From: Labia minor
Taxonomy: Eukaryota; Arthropoda; Insecta; Dermaptera; Spongiphoridae
Reading direction: 5' to 3'
DNA: 64,000 nt
NCBI GenBank assembly: GCA_963082975.1
Contig: OY720344.1
Location: forward strand, 87,234,107 to 87,298,106
The position numbers and the translations under genes were made by a program. The notes below the pieces were generated by a model that did no database searches, was not told the DNA's origin, and saw nothing but the letters and a program-made list of their open reading frames with translations. Shown here in pieces: positions 34,521 through 47,455 of the stretch (positions are counted from its first letter, which is position 1; the number at the start of each line of letters is the position of its first letter).

Positions 34521-37500
34521 GGTGAAACAAACAGATGGGAATTAAACATTTTTAGCTAAAATGAATCAAAACAAAAACATTAATACTTTTTTAATCAATT
34601 CATTTATTTTCAGAGAGTAAAAGATTTAAATAATATAAACAAGTTAAGGGATTTATAAAAATAAATAAATAAATTTTAAAAAAAAATTGCAGGAATTGAG
34701 TAACGTTTGTATAAACCTACATAAAACTGCGTCCGGCGCGAAAAACAAAATCAGCGCCCTCCATTTTTCCAATTTTTACTTGGTTCAGTATTAAATAATT
34801 TGCTAGATCCATGTAAGACATAATATTTTATTTTATTTTGATGCATATTAAAATTATTTAACTTATTATATTTAGCATGATTTTGTTCAACTTTTTCTCT
34901 GATTTGGCGCTCCCTAAAATAAGGCGCCCAGGGTAGTCATTCCTTCCACCTTTTCCCCTTTAACAGGGTCCTGCATACTAATATTTACAATTTTTTTAGA
35001 TTATTATTAGCTAAAAATTTCTTTATTTCATTAATTTTATTCCATCCTACCCTTTAAGATCTCAATACTACATTGAAACATCTCATTTTTAATTCATTAT
35101 ATTTAACAATTATTATTAATATATTTAAATAAATTAATTTTTCTTTTAATAATTTATAATATCCCTCTGTACAATATAGTTTATTTGTATGTAAATTTAG
35201 TCAAAATGTTTGATATGCATCAATGACTAAAAAAAAATTGAAATGATTTTTATAAAATAAATGAAATAAAGAGTTATGGAAGGGGGAAATGTGGGAAATA
35301 AATTAATGTTAAAAATTATTAACAACAAATTTATATTTATTATATTCAATGCTTAACATGGTATTAAATTTATTTTACATTTTTTGAAAAATATCATAAA
35401 TATTTTTTTTACAATAACCTAGATAAATTATTATATTCTAAAACTTATATATTATAATAATCCTTATATATTTTATATATATAAGATAATTTTACTTAAT
35501 TTTCCCGAATTAAAATTTATTATTTATAAAATAAACATCCCAATCTTGCTAATATGTTATTTAAGTCAAAATAATTCATACGCCTCTTTTAAAATAAGCT
35601 GAATTGGCTTCTGAACTTAAAAGTTTTGATTAAGCCTTAATGGGTTTTCTGTAATAAATTTTAAAATGGCTAGAGACGAACATAAGTATCCTTCACGGTT
35701 TATGATCGTTTTACCCTTCTTAAATTTATTTTAAGTTTATTATATTATATATAAATTTTGATATAAAATATATATTTTTTGTAACTTTAGACTTTCCTTT
35801 TCTATTAATTAAAGTCTCTATAAAGTTGGTGTATTACTTCATTTATATATTATAATTTCAAACAAACTCGTCTGAGCATTTAATTCATTAAAATTAATTT
35901 TTATATATATATTACTTATGATTTTTTATGATATTTGATTCCAGGATTACTTACTATACAATGTTTGTTTGTTTTTGTGATCGAAATAACTTCTTAGTTA
36001 ATTTTCAAAATATATTCATAAAATAAAAATATTGCTTAGGAGGTAAAGCAAGTTGGTAACACTGCTTGAGAAAATTGTTTGATTTTGACCAAAAAAATCA
36101 TTGTTGTATTATAACTTAACTACAAAGATTAAGGTTGAAGCATTCATCTATCTACAAATAAACAGAAATGGTTAGTTACCTTGTAAGTTAAATAAATATC
36201 ATAATCCCATTTCACAGAAAATATAAAAAATGTATAAAGAAGTTGGGAAATGAAAAGAATTCGGATTAAATATATAAACAACGCACGTGATAGGATGAAT
36301 GGCGGGAGTTTCAATGAAATTGTAGGATAAAAAGGAAGTCTCTAGTCTCGAAGATAAGGTTTTGGCTTAAAAATGTTTAGAAGAAGGTAACACGATGATG
36401 GAAAAAGAAACGGAACTGGGATTGACTGGTTAACACAAGTCAAGCAAGCAGTCAAAGATAAGCTTCCTCTATATAAAAATTTAGCTACCAGGTGAAATGC
36501 TGAGAGAAACTTGGGGAAGTTTTTTTTTTCATTTTTAAAGAAAAATAAAATATATTTGAAAGTTTAGATTATATATATATATATATATCAAATAAATTAT
36601 ATTGGTGCACGGTGCACGAAAAAAAAAATAATATTTATTATTATATATACTGAACATGAAGAACCTATAACTGATTTGAAATTTTTTTATATTCACACTG
36701 CACTGTATTTATTTATTAACAATAAAATTTACCAAATGATTATCAGCTACAAATAAAAATTAAATTTTTTCAAGTTACATTCTAATTAATATAATTAGTG
36801 AGATAATTTATTATTAAAAATGTTTGTATTCTTAATTTAAATACATACTTAAATTCCATAAATACAAATAAATTTATAAATTGAACATTTAAAATTTTAA
36901 TTTATTAGACACTTTTATTTAGATTGTGTCTGTGGTATCATGTCGTCAAATCTTGCAAGGTGAATTTGACCCACTTCCCAATGTTCGCATGAGCTGAAAT
37001 TTTGCATACATATGTAACTCCGATGCCAATGCAATGTTCATTCCAGGTCATAGGTGACCTCGGAGGTATTATTAATTAATAATTAATAATATTATTATTA
37101 TTATTATTATTAATTATTAATAAATTAATTAATTCTTAACACTATAACTTGAAATCATAAACCGGGCGAAATTTCTGTTAAGACCAAAAATTAGGAAATA
37201 AAAAAAATATTAAAAAACATGCCATGCAGGGTAAGGAAAAAAATACGAAGGACATTTCATTGTATATGCACAAACATTTTTGTTTTTTGTTTCCTTTTCC
37301 ACTATACTTGATAACTATGTCTATTTGGAGTATAATTTTCGTTTTTCCCTGCATGTTTGGCACCAATGTTTTCATTTTTTAGATATTATTAATTGGAAGA
37401 GAATCTTGGTGTGTGGAGAAATTATTTTCTCCTTTTTAGTGCATTTAAATAAAAGCGTGTTTTTAAAAACTTTTTTTTATATTTTTTTTTTATTTCTGTT

Positions 37501-39050
37501 TTTAAAGAAAATAATTATAAACATATTTATTTTTTAGTTTTTTCTTTTAATTTTATTGGTCATTGAGTTGTAAACATATTTTAGCAAGCTTTGGAATAAT
37601 TTATTAATTAGTATGGCCACCGTGAATATATACATTCTCAACAATAAAAAAAATTCATAGTTTTTTTAAATGAATTTTGATTAATTATTATTATTTGCTT
37701 CTGAAATGCCTTAGGTATTCATTAATCATATAATAACATTTAGTTTTAATAAACTTTATTCTGACCAGTATAATTAAAATATTTATTTTATCTATATATA
37801 TGGTCATAGAAATATAGATTATTTTACTAATAAATAGAATTATTAAGTAATAATTATAGTCATAATATATCTAATTGACTGATGATGATCAAGTTATCAA
37901 AAATAATCTAATAACATCTTTATCATATAGATATCATTTTAGCACCTGGATAATTCAACTCTCTATTTCTCTTTAACATAAGTTTATTTAATTAAATAAA
38001 AATTTTCATAATTCAAACCAAAATTTTAATAAAATAGAAAACTATATACCTATATATATATATATAAGACTTGTTATGGTTTCAATTGAATTTTAATTAG
38101 TAATTATTATAAATACTTTCTTTGGGTCTTTGTTTTAGATTTTCATTATTCATCCTTTAAATTTTCAATTCCCAATTGAAATGTCTCATTTCATTCATTC
38201 ATTCATATCTCTGATTTCTAATAAGGGTCAAAACGAAGCCTATGCGATTTGATTAAACCTTCCTAATAGGATAATGATCCTTTCATGTTATTATTCACTA
38301 AACCGCTATTCACTTCAATATATATCTCATTAATGAAATCAAATCAACGGTGTTATATTAGTCGTACTCGAATTTGTAACTTGAACTTGTATAACTCTAG
38401 TTAAAAGAGTGAAATCATAGTAGCTTGAATAGAATTGAATTTTCATCGTGAATGGGATGGCAAATAGTTATTTCACAATCAGTGAGTAAAATTCAATATT
38501 TTCTCTACTTTCCCCCTAAACTCAATTGAATATGTAATTCAGAAGAAAGTAGAAATCGATACCGAGAAAGAGAGAGAGAGAGAGTTAACAACGATGCTAA
38601 TAATAACGACGATGTGAAATTCTTGTGACTTTTAATAACAAAACAAACATCTTTTCAAATTGAATTTGATCTCTCAACGTGCAAGTTTATTATTGTTTTA
38701 AGTTATAAACTCCAAGAACCGGAATTTCAGATGGAAACTAGTAAAAGGAAGATTGAAGAAGAAGCCTTATCAGTTTTCCTCTTTCCTTTGCGATAATAAT
38801 AATCTCTTTGATGAATGAAACTTTAATGTAGGATTTATATTTATAACCTTAACTCTAAACTCTGAAATATTGGTTTTAGTTTGAAAAAAATAATATAAAT
38901 TTAACCCAGTTTATCTTAAGGATTTAAGAATCAGATAAATTTCATTAAAAATAATGAAATAGAGAAAATAAAGATTTATCGAATGAAAAATAAATTTGAT
39001 GAAATATATAATAATTTAATTCTATTTTTAATTCACTAATTTCATGTTTC
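34521..39050. other. Long AT-rich region, no gene recognised
   Basis: Mostly AT-rich. Patches worth noting: 34728-34945, with GGCGC-rich ends resembling a decayed DNA transposon; 36035-36085, a weak tRNA-like pattern (AAGCAAGTTGGTAACACTG); 36925-37065, mixed composition with ATGTAACTCCGATGCCAATG; and 38120-38330, mixed. An ATT-rich low-complexity run lies at 37071-37130. Open frames of 65-85 codons near 37178-37537 are Phe/Ile-rich and not convincing. Confidence 0.35.
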
Positions 39051-39122
39051 CTAACAGTCTTCTTTAGGATTCATTTGATGATAATTGTTGTTTTTCACAA
39101 TTTTAACAATTATGTAAATACA

Positions 39123-39330
39123 GTGGCTAGAATGGGAAAAGAAAGAATTTCGAAAAATATATTGGTGGGGAAACCGAGTGGGAAACGCTGCTTGGAAGAC
39201 CAAGGACGCGGTGGTTTGATAATATGAGAAAGGGACGTGAGAGAGATGGGAGAGGATAGGGACTGGAGGGTTGTGGCTCATAATAGGAATAAGATGGGTG
39301 TGGTTGCTGCGGCCAAGAAATTTTGAGTTC
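39123..39330 (+). pseudogene. LINE ORF2 C-terminal fragment (second LINE lineage)
   Basis: The + strand gives, with frame changes, ARMGKERISKNILVGKPSGK, then RPRTRW-like sequence, RKGRERDGR, and VVAAAKKF before a stop. It corresponds to the GHVARM-to-end segment of the LINE cargo in Helitron A but is clearly diverged from it. No Helitron termini adjoin it directly. Confidence 0.6.
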
Positions 39331-39444
39331 CGGAGAGTCACAGAGATAGATATAGATAAATTAATACAAATCTATTATTTGAATTTGACTAAAATATTAA
39401 TCTATCTATCTTTATAATCTTATTATTATGCTAATGGAAATAAA

Positions 39445-41090
39445 TCTATATATATAAAAAAAAGGTTTTTGTCTAGACATTGCTCAGATTTAAAATTTTT
39501 TGCATATCTTCGCGTTTCATGAGCTCTAGTATCGAAAAGTGACATTAAAATTTTTCATGTCTATCTGTCTGTCAGGAAAAGAACTATTTTATAGACTCAG
39601 AATTAACAGAACCGATTTGAATTTACATCACAATATTCTTAAATACCTCTATAGTAACATAGGCTATAAATTTTATTAATATCTAATCAATAACCGCAGA
39701 AATTAATTTTTTAAAGTTTATATAATTGTCCGTGTTGTTCATTCAAGAGCGCGTGGCCCACTGACCCTAGCGGAATCATTTTCACAATGCGTATATGTTA
39801 ATTATTATAGGAGTTCCAAATAAAGAATTAATATGATATTTTATTTTAAATTCTAATATTCAAATATAATTTCAATTAAATAATTTATTCTAAAAGTTCT
39901 CATTTTAATGAATTTAATAAAATATTTCGATCATATTTAACTTAATTTTTATTTATTCTTTCTATATATTTGAATATTTCTTCTTTTCTATTTGAAAGTG
40001 AAAGGTTAAAAAAATAGAATATATTATTTTTAATGTTTTATGAATACAAAAATATTTTCAAAACGCCATTTAAATTACTAAATTATATTATTTTTGTTTT
40101 TATTTCAATTATTAATTACAACTATATTTTAAGTGCAAAAATTATTTATTATTTTCATTAAGACAGATTTTAGAATAAAACCGCGAATTCAATATTTCTG
40201 TTCATTATTTGTAGACTTTAGTAAAACATACGCATGACTCAATAGATCCGGATAAACTTTTTCAAATTTTTATCTTCAAATTTGTCTTGAAGATAGTAAA
40301 AAAAGAGTAAGACGCGGAAATCAATTGTAAAATATATGGTTACCCAGACGACTTAAATATATTATAATAGGAGATTCGGCAATTGCAATTACAGATAGCG
40401 AGGAAAAATTAATGGAGGTTTGAAATTAATAGTGATAAGGAAAAAATATTTAGTAACAAAGAGGAAGAGTATTAACATACAAAATCTTAATATACAAAAT
40501 GTAGAATTTGAATATGTTGAAAAATTGAATGTAATCACGAAGGATAATAATATTTGAGAAGAATTTAAATCGAAGTTGCAATCGGGAAACGCCTGTTATT
40601 ATGCACTAAAGAGGCTTATCTCATCAAAATTATTATCAATAGGAATCAAAATTAAAATATATAAAAAAATCATTTTGCCTGTTGTATGGGTGTGAGTCTA
40701 TGACCCTGTAAGATGAGAGTAGATTCAGAGTAGTTGAGAATAGGATTCTTCCCAGCATTTATTGGGCAAAGAAAGATGAGGTCACCGGGGAATGGCGGAG
40801 ACTGCATAACGAGAAATTGTATGACATCTATGCATCTTCAGAAATAGGCTTATAAAAGGGAAAAAGCTTCGATAGGCAGGGCACGTGGCTAGAATGGGAG
40901 AGGAAAAAGATATTGGTGGGGAGACCGATTGGAAAACGTCCGCTTGGAAAACCAATGACGCGTAGGAAGGGACGTAAGAGAGATTGGACAAGGGTTCAGG
41001 AAAGGGACTCTTGGAGAAATGTGGTTGTTGCGGCCAAGAACTTTCGAGTATCTTTGAGCCACATTGATAGATAGATATAAATTAATATTA
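39445..41090 (+). mobile_element. Old, deleted Helitron A copy
   Basis: Starts TCTATATATATAAAAAAA at 39445. It follows the Helitron A 5' region with many substitutions (the TCTG tract reduced to TCTATCTGTCTGTC) and lacks most of the middle. It resumes at about 40150 in the LINE cargo and is lost after 41090. No CTAG end is visible on either side of the LTR element inserted nearby. Confidence 0.75.
40150..41081 (+). pseudogene. LINE ORF2 fragment in the old Helitron copy
   Basis: Contains GYPDDLNI with an insertion (catalytic box relic at about 40340-40360). It retains codons missing elsewhere (TGTTATTATGCACTAAAGAG; SKLLSIGIKIKIY) and a GHVARMGEEKDIG block near 40885-40915. In parts it is closer to the ancestral LINE than the younger Helitron copies. 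Confidence 0.68.
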
Positions 41091-41127
41091 TTAATAACAT
41101 CTATATTCTACAAATATATATATATAT

Positions 41128-41956
41128 TGTAATATATAAGTATAAAAATGCCTTTTTTATGCTTATATATTGAAAATATTTGGATGCAGAATTTTAGAGA
41201 GTTATTTGTGTGAACACATGGCAATGTGTATAAAGGATAGCTTTCTAAAATTTATTGTTTTAAAAAAAAAAACACACCCTGGGAAAGGCCCAGAGATCCT
41301 TTTAGTTACCCCAAGATGGAGAGAGGGGTGGACAATTTTGCCAAGTGGCATAGGAGGGGAGAATGACCATTTACAGGTTTAGACATTTTTTGGTCATTCT
41401 TGGATGGAGAGCCAGGGAAGTGACTTCATCTGACGAAGTAAGAACAAAATACAAGGATCATCCACAGTGTGCGAGGAAGCTGCCTGCCCTGATATGACGA
41501 CATGATACCTTAAGGAAAATATCCAAGAATCATCTTACTTGAAGTCCCAGTGTTCCCGGAACAGTGATAATTAATTTGAATAACACAGCTAAGTAGTCGA
41601 CTATTATCTATATAAATAATTGCAATTATTCGATGAACTCACTTCTATTAAATTTATACTCCTATTAATTTGTACGGTACCATTAAAATAATTCCATTTC
41701 TAATTAATTTCTTATTATCAATTGTATCCAATAATTTAGTCTATTCTTAGTAAATAAATAATTTTAGTTGTAATATAAATAAGTATTTTTAATTGAACCT
41801 ATTCAATCTTATAATTTCCCAGATCAACCTACGCGGATTCAATAACCCCTTGTTTGATTCATAATTCAATCCAGAGTGCTACCAATTTATTAAACCTTTT
41901 CAATAAACCAAATTTTCTTATAAAATACCTCACCCCCTTATATTTTATATACGACA
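41128..41956 (+). repeat. Left LTR
   Basis: TG...CA bounded, 829 bp. It contains a GC-richer block (about 41260-41570) and an AT-rich 3' half. The 70-codon open frame in it is repeated in the right LTR and is not a gene. Confidence 0.88.
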
Positions 41957-42305
41957 TGGAGGTCGTCCACCTCGAATTGAATTAAAACTGGAAATGGTTG
42001 ATTTGGCAAAGTGAAATTGGATACGTTCAGTTTATATATTAATATTAATAGTTTGAAATATTTTTTTTTCTTTTTGTGAAAAATTCAATTTAATTTTTTT
42101 TTTTTTATTTTAAAAAAAAAAAAAATTTTTTTTTTTCTGTTTTATTGAATTTTTGTCGGATTTATTTGATTTTGACTTCTTATATTAGTTGATTTTGCGG
42201 GATTCTATTTCTGGAAAATTAAAAGCAAATTGCCTATTGTTTATAATATTCAATTTTTGTCGCGGTAAAAAATTGATATAGTTTTTCATGCCTTTCTGAT
42301 TATTA

Positions 42306-43451
42306 ATGAATAAAAGTAATAATAATAATAATAATAAAATGCAAACGGCTAAGGAACCTAGTATAAAGGAAATGCTCCAACAAATTCTGGACCTAATGTA
42401 TACTAATTTAAACAGAACGGGGGAGGCAAGCACAAATAGGCAAAATTTAAAAGAAAATAACCATCAGCAAATCGAAAAAATAGAGGGTCAAAATGTAAAT
42501 GTATCGTTAATATCCAATATACCCAAGTCAGACAAAATTAAAGAAATAAATAATGAATTGGAAAATAGAGAAAGTGAAATAATGGAGCAGGTACCAGAAA
42601 TATTGAATTTAAAAGAAAGCATTGACCAGGCCCCGGAGGCAATGTCTATTAGCAAGATTCAAATTTCAAAAAGTTCAAATACGGATAACAAAGAAAATAG
42701 AGAAACAATAGGGGAGGGACCTGAGTTGAGAAAATTAGAGAAAAAAAATGACAAATTCATGAAAATAATTCCCACTGTCCCGATAAAAGAATTTAAAAAG
42801 AAAAAGAGGCCGGTTGACCCAGTAAAGATGATTTCCATGGAGCCAGCACAGGTAAGGTCATGGAAAGATATGCCGATTGTTTTCGTAAACAATGAAATAG
42901 AAACAAAAAGGAAAAATATACCGATGGACCCAGTCAAAATAAATTCTAAGGAATCCACAGAGGTAAGGTCATGGAAAGAGATGCCTATTGTTCCGGTAAG
43001 AAATGAAATAAAAATGAAACTAAAAATGAAAAGAGCAAGTAAGGCAATCGATAAAGTTAAAACCCACACCCCCCTTAGGCCCATTCATATTAGGGTAAAT
43101 AATAAAAATAATTCCTTATTTATCTCATATAGGAAATACCCGGGAGTTATATCGAATACAATTTTAATAAAATACAATATAAACAAGACGTTGCATATTT
43201 CGAGACGTTCGAAGCAAGGCACCCGTCCCAAGCTTTTTTATAGAAATCAATTAGTATTTGTATTCAAGATTGAATATCATATTCTATTGAATTATATTAG
43301 ATCATGGCAAATAGCCCCGTCACTTTCTCCACACATTAATAAGATAAGGAGAAAGATATCAAAGAAATGGAAATATCATTTAGGACGGGCGTGGACAAAA
43401 TTTAAATTTAGATTGTATAAATTTGTTTTATTTCGGCATATTATTATATAA
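42306..43451 (+). CDS. Unrecognised lysine-rich ORF of the LTR element (381 aa)
   Basis: This is the only substantial open frame in the element. I do not recognise it. Residues 5-10 are an Asn run encoded by an AAT microsatellite. Residues 20-65 look helical and Gln/Asn/Glu-rich. Residues 75-160 are acidic and polar. Residues 168-201 and 205-238 are a 37-residue tandem duplication sharing DPVK, VRSWK, MPIV and NEI. Residues 240-381 are strongly basic with many aromatic and Ile residues. No zinc knuckle, D-S/T-G, YxDD or HHCC/DDE motif. Position suggests a gag-like or accessory role. Another start (Met 12, 42339) is possible. The long open frame with intact LTRs suggests it may still be expressed; that is inference. 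Confidence 0.65.
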   Translation: MNKSNNNNNNKMQTAKEPSIKEMLQQILDLMYTNLNRTGEASTNRQNLKENNHQQIEKIEGQNVNVSLISNIPKSDKIKEINNELENRESEIMEQVPEILNLKESIDQAPEAMSISKIQISKSSNTDNKENRETIGEGPELRKLEKKNDKFMKIIPTVPIKEFKKKKRPVDPVKMISMEPAQVRSWKDMPIVFVNNEIETKRKNIPMDPVKINSKESTEVRSWKEMPIVPVRNEIKMKLKMKRASKAIDKVKTHTPLRPIHIRVNNKNNSLFISYRKYPGVISNTILIKYNINKTLHISRRSKQGTRPKLFYRNQLVFVFKIEYHILLNYIRSWQIAPSLSPHINKIRRKISKKWKYHLGRAWTKFKFRLYKFVLFRHIII

Positions 43452-43880
43452 GTTTATTTTTTTTTTTTTCTCTATTAGTTTTAGGAGGTACGTTATTAAT
43501 TAGAAAGAGTGCAAAATTGTATTAATTGTTATAAATTTCCTTTCGATATACACCAACCACAAAGGTAATCCAAATAAATTCGATTTGATAATTAATAAAA
43601 AAAAAAAAATAAAATAAAAACAATTTGCTTGAATTTATAAGAAATAGAATTTCGAAAAATTAAATAAGAAAATTAAACCATTTGATGTAATATAAAAAAA
43701 AAAATAAATTACTGTTATTGTTATGTGAAAATTTAAGTGTTTGTGTTCAGTGCAGTGATATTAAATAATAATTTTTGTGCAAGGTACTTAAGTGAAAAAC
43801 ATTGTGTTTAATAATTATATAAAGAAAAAAAAATTATGCATTTCATTTAAAATTTTTTTTTTTTTTCATAAACTAAAGGA

Positions 43881-44706
43881 TGTAATATATAAGTATAAAA
43901 ATGCCTTTTTTATGCTTATATATTGAAAATATTTGGATGCAGAATTTTAGAGAGTTATTTGTGTGAACACATGGCAATGTGTATAAAGGATAGCTTTCTA
44001 AAATTTATTGTTTTAAAAAAAAAAACACACCCTGGGAAAGGCCCAGAGATCCTTTTAGTTACCCCAAGATGGAGAGAGGGGTGGACAATTTTGCCAAGTG
44101 GCATAGGAGGGGAGAATGACCATTTACAGGTTTAGACATTTTTTGGTCATTCTTGGATGGAGAGCCAGGGAAGTGACTTCATCTGACGAAGTAAGAACAA
44201 AATACAAGGATCATCCACAGTGTGCGAGGAAGCTGCCTGCCCTGATATGACGACATGATACCTTAAGGAAAATATCCAAGAATCATCTTACTTGAAGTCC
44301 CAGTGTTCCCGGAACAGTGATAATTAATTTGAATAACACAGCTAAGTAGTCGACTATTATCTATATAAATAATTGCAATTATTCGATGAACTCACTTCTA
44401 TTAAATTTATACTCCTATTAATTTGTACGGTACCATTAAAATAATTCCATTTCTAATTAATTTCTTATTATCAATTGTATCCAATAATTTAGTCTATTCT
44501 TAGTAAATAAATAATTTTAGTTGTAATATAAATAAGTATTTTTAATTGAACCTATTCAATCTTATAATTTCCCAGATCAACCTACGCGGATTCAATAACC
44601 CCTTGTTTGATTCATAATTCAATCCAGAGTGCTACCAATTTATTAAACCTTTTCAATAAACCAAATTTTCTTATAAAATACCTCACCCCCTTATATTTTA
44701 TATACG

Positions 44707-44709
<3 letters not shown>
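43881..44709 (+). repeat. Right LTR
   Basis: Same length as the left LTR, with no difference found by eye. Followed by a TA dinucleotide run (44710-44742), which is the target site. Confidence 0.88.
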
Positions 44710-44742
<33 letters not shown>

Positions 44743-44743
<1 letters not shown>

Positions 44744-47080
44744 GATTAAAAAACAAAATATCTTGTTTCAACTAAAATATTGAAACAAAATGTTAAATAA
44801 TTTTATTAATTTTTTTGAAAGGAGCATTAATTTAATAAATTACAAAATTTTATTATTAGAAATAAAAATAAAAATGATATTACATTTTAATAATTCTTAG
44901 AATTGCATGAATTAATTGTTTTCATTGTCGAACATGTTTGAACATGTTCTTTGAATCGTGATAGGCATTGAATGAATAGCGCGGTGCTTTATATAACTTT
45001 TAATTAAAGGGCTTAAACAAATTAATTTTTATTTATTTTTTTTTATTTTATTTTTTGATTATATAAGTTGTTAACGATCTATATTCTATGGATAATTATA
45101 ATAGGATTATAGTAGAATATAAATAATAATTACCCCAATCAATTGATTGATATCCCCAAATATTCATAGTTTTTAAAAAAGTAGAAATTGTTTCAAAAAA
45201 AAAAAAAAAAGATTATATTAGACCCTGGTAAAGGATCTCATGATCGAGTTTTCTGTTTCATAAAATTTTATAATTGATAATTTAATAAAAATAATTTACT
45301 ATAACTATTCTTCTATTCATTGACTAATTTGCATCTTTCTAATCAGTCTATAAACTTTGTTAAAATGAATATAATACAATCAATATTGAACAATGAGTTC
45401 AAAATGAAAATGATGAAATGATACAAAATCTTAAAAAGAGAATTAACCATTTTTTTTTTATTCTATATTTTTTTTTCTTTTTAATTAACAAGCCTGCCAG
45501 TTTATCATTATCCATTATCTGACTGATAATGTCAAAGAATGAGGCATTTTTCAATATTCTGATGGAAATTTAATTAAAAACCAATTAAGTATACTTATAT
45601 GGAATGTGGTGCAAGATCTAGCAATACTGATCTTCAAGAGTAGAAAATAGTTCATTTTAACGAACTATTTGCAAACTTCTATAAATATAATTTAGAAGGA
45701 TGTAGAGAATCTGAAACAGTTATGAAAGAGGAAACTGAATTAAACCAGTGTAATACTATTCGACCCTAGAACATTATTAGATTGCCATTAGAAGGAAAAG
45801 TTAGCCAATAATATTAACAAACCATTGTTTCACATATTATTCCCTGTACAGTAATTAAGTTCTAATTTACCCGGTAAATTGTAACGTTGTGATGAAATTA
45901 TATTCTCAAATTTAGATGTTTCAATTTTGATATGATATATTACGATTTATTAAATTTTTAAGATCAAGATATACGTAGTTATTATTGTTATATATGGATA
46001 ACAGATATGTAAATTACTACATAAAAATACTTTATCTAATATAGAGTTAAAATAAATACTTAAAATAAAATGAAAATCGTATTTAAAATATATTTGACTG
46101 AGAAATTTGCAAATACAACAATAAATAGTTATAGTTTTTCATTTTATGAAAATTATTGTTATTATTGTTAGTAAATTATCAATTAAAATTTTATATATAA
46201 TCATTTTTAAGAGTAGTAAATATTAACAATATTAAGTTTTATGGCATTAAAATTAAATAATAATAAAATAAAGTAATAGAATATTAATAAAAAAGAGTTT
46301 ACCACAATATATAAATTATATTATATTTCAGTATTTAAATTTTTGAAATAAATGAAATTTCTCTCTTTAAATTTTAATATATGTATATTTTTATAACGTT
46401 TTTCTCAACTTCACTTGGCGTTTGTATGTTGGGATTCTGAAAATTATTGGCAACAAGATAGTCAAGTATCCTTGCGGACAAATAAATATTAAAAGTTATC
46501 ATGGGTCAATGAGCAAACGCCCAACGTTTTTTCGTTGTATATGAAGAAATTCATCCATAAACTTTGTCAGGCTTATAGAAAAATTATTTTATTCTTTTTA
46601 GTCCATGAGAAAAACGTTATTTTATAAAAAAAATTTTATATTTATAATATTATATTTATAAATTAAATTTATAATAGTTATGGGATTATTTTTCATCTAT
46701 TGAAAGTCTTTTTTTCTTTTTTATTAAAAAAAACATAGAAAATGGCACTAGAAGTTAAAATTACATTATTCAATTTGTGCCCGTTTAAAGATCTTTCATA
46801 CAGTATCAAAATCTCCTTTCTATTTAAAATATATATCCCATTTTCAGAAGCACTTTTAATACACAGCTTACTTAAACTTAAACCTTGACTATCGGCCTCC
46901 CTTTAATTTTAAAAAAATTTTATACAACGTATATATAATTTGAATTTAAACTCTTTTATTTTCTCTTTTGTTTTGTTTTGTTTATAATATTCTTTTTTTT
47001 TTGTTGCTTATTCTTTTTACTTACCTATTTTTTATATGATATTGTAAAAAGACATACATTATTGTTTATTATTATAATTA
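44743..47080. other. AT-rich region, no gene recognised
   Basis: Low-complexity AT-rich DNA with a mixed patch at 45490-45900. Neither exon signals nor repeat termini were found. Confidence 0.35.
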
Positions 47081-47086
47081 TTATTA

Positions 47087-47125
47087 TCTTATCTTATCTT
47101 ATTATGCTAGCTAAAATTGTATGTA
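47087..47125 (-). repeat. Short copy of the X-core Helentron-like repeat
   Basis: TATTATGCTAGCTAAAATTG matches 59341-59360 and, inverted, 61503-61522 and 23119-23138. Confidence 0.4.
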
Positions 47126-47317
47126 TTTTAATTTAACTAGATATGACGTCACAGCCACCGCCTGTTAGATATATATATCTATTCTTAAAATAAAATTAAA
47201 AATATTTATATTAATGTTTAGCAGATTTATCTTTATTCGATTCGATTTAGGAGAATTAAATGACGTCATCAATTTATTATACATCGACTCCGTAAATACA
47301 AAATATTATACTATACT

Positions 47318-47455
47318 AGCTTCAATCAGTATACTAGATAAAACATTTATTTGTTTTTGTGTTTACTTTCAATATATTTTAATTTAATAAGTAAATTATA
47401 ATTATATATTATTATTGTAAATGTTATATCGACATCCACAATTCTAGAAGTGTCC
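47318..47455 (-). mobile_element. Decayed 3' fragment of Helitron A
   Basis: TTCAATCAGTATACTAGATA, TTTTTGTGTT and the AT stretch ending TATTATTATTGTAAATGTTA match the sequence just inside the Helitron A 3' terminus (for example 8050-8170). CTAGC is present at 47319, but the hairpin between is deleted. Confidence 0.5.

Larger units (their letters stand above)
41128..44709 (+). mobile_element. Young non-autonomous LTR retrotransposon
   Basis: Two 829-bp direct repeats (41128-41956 and 43881-44709) start TGTAATATATAAG and end TATATACGACA, so each has TG...CA ends. They are equal in length and I see no difference between them. The internal region is 1924 bp. It opens TGGAGGTCGTCCACC right after the left LTR, a plausible primer-binding site, and closes with AACTAAAGGA before the right LTR, a weak polypurine tract. 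Target is an AT run; 4-bp ATAT duplication fits but is ambiguous. The inside holds one ORF with no protease, reverse transcriptase, RNase H or integrase. Confidence 0.85.

Noticed and set aside
36925..37065. Repeat-like mixed segment next to an ATT-rich run
   Set aside because: No second copy in the window and no termini; cannot be classified from sequence alone.
42659..43084. 141-codon minus-strand frame rich in Phe/Ile/Leu, looking like a membrane protein
   Set aside because: It is exactly antisense to the Lys-rich ORF; AAA/AAT codons read backward give Phe/Ile.
41170..44135. 70-codon frame present twice
   Set aside because: It is part of the LTR sequence, so its repetition follows from the LTR pair and not from selection on a protein.
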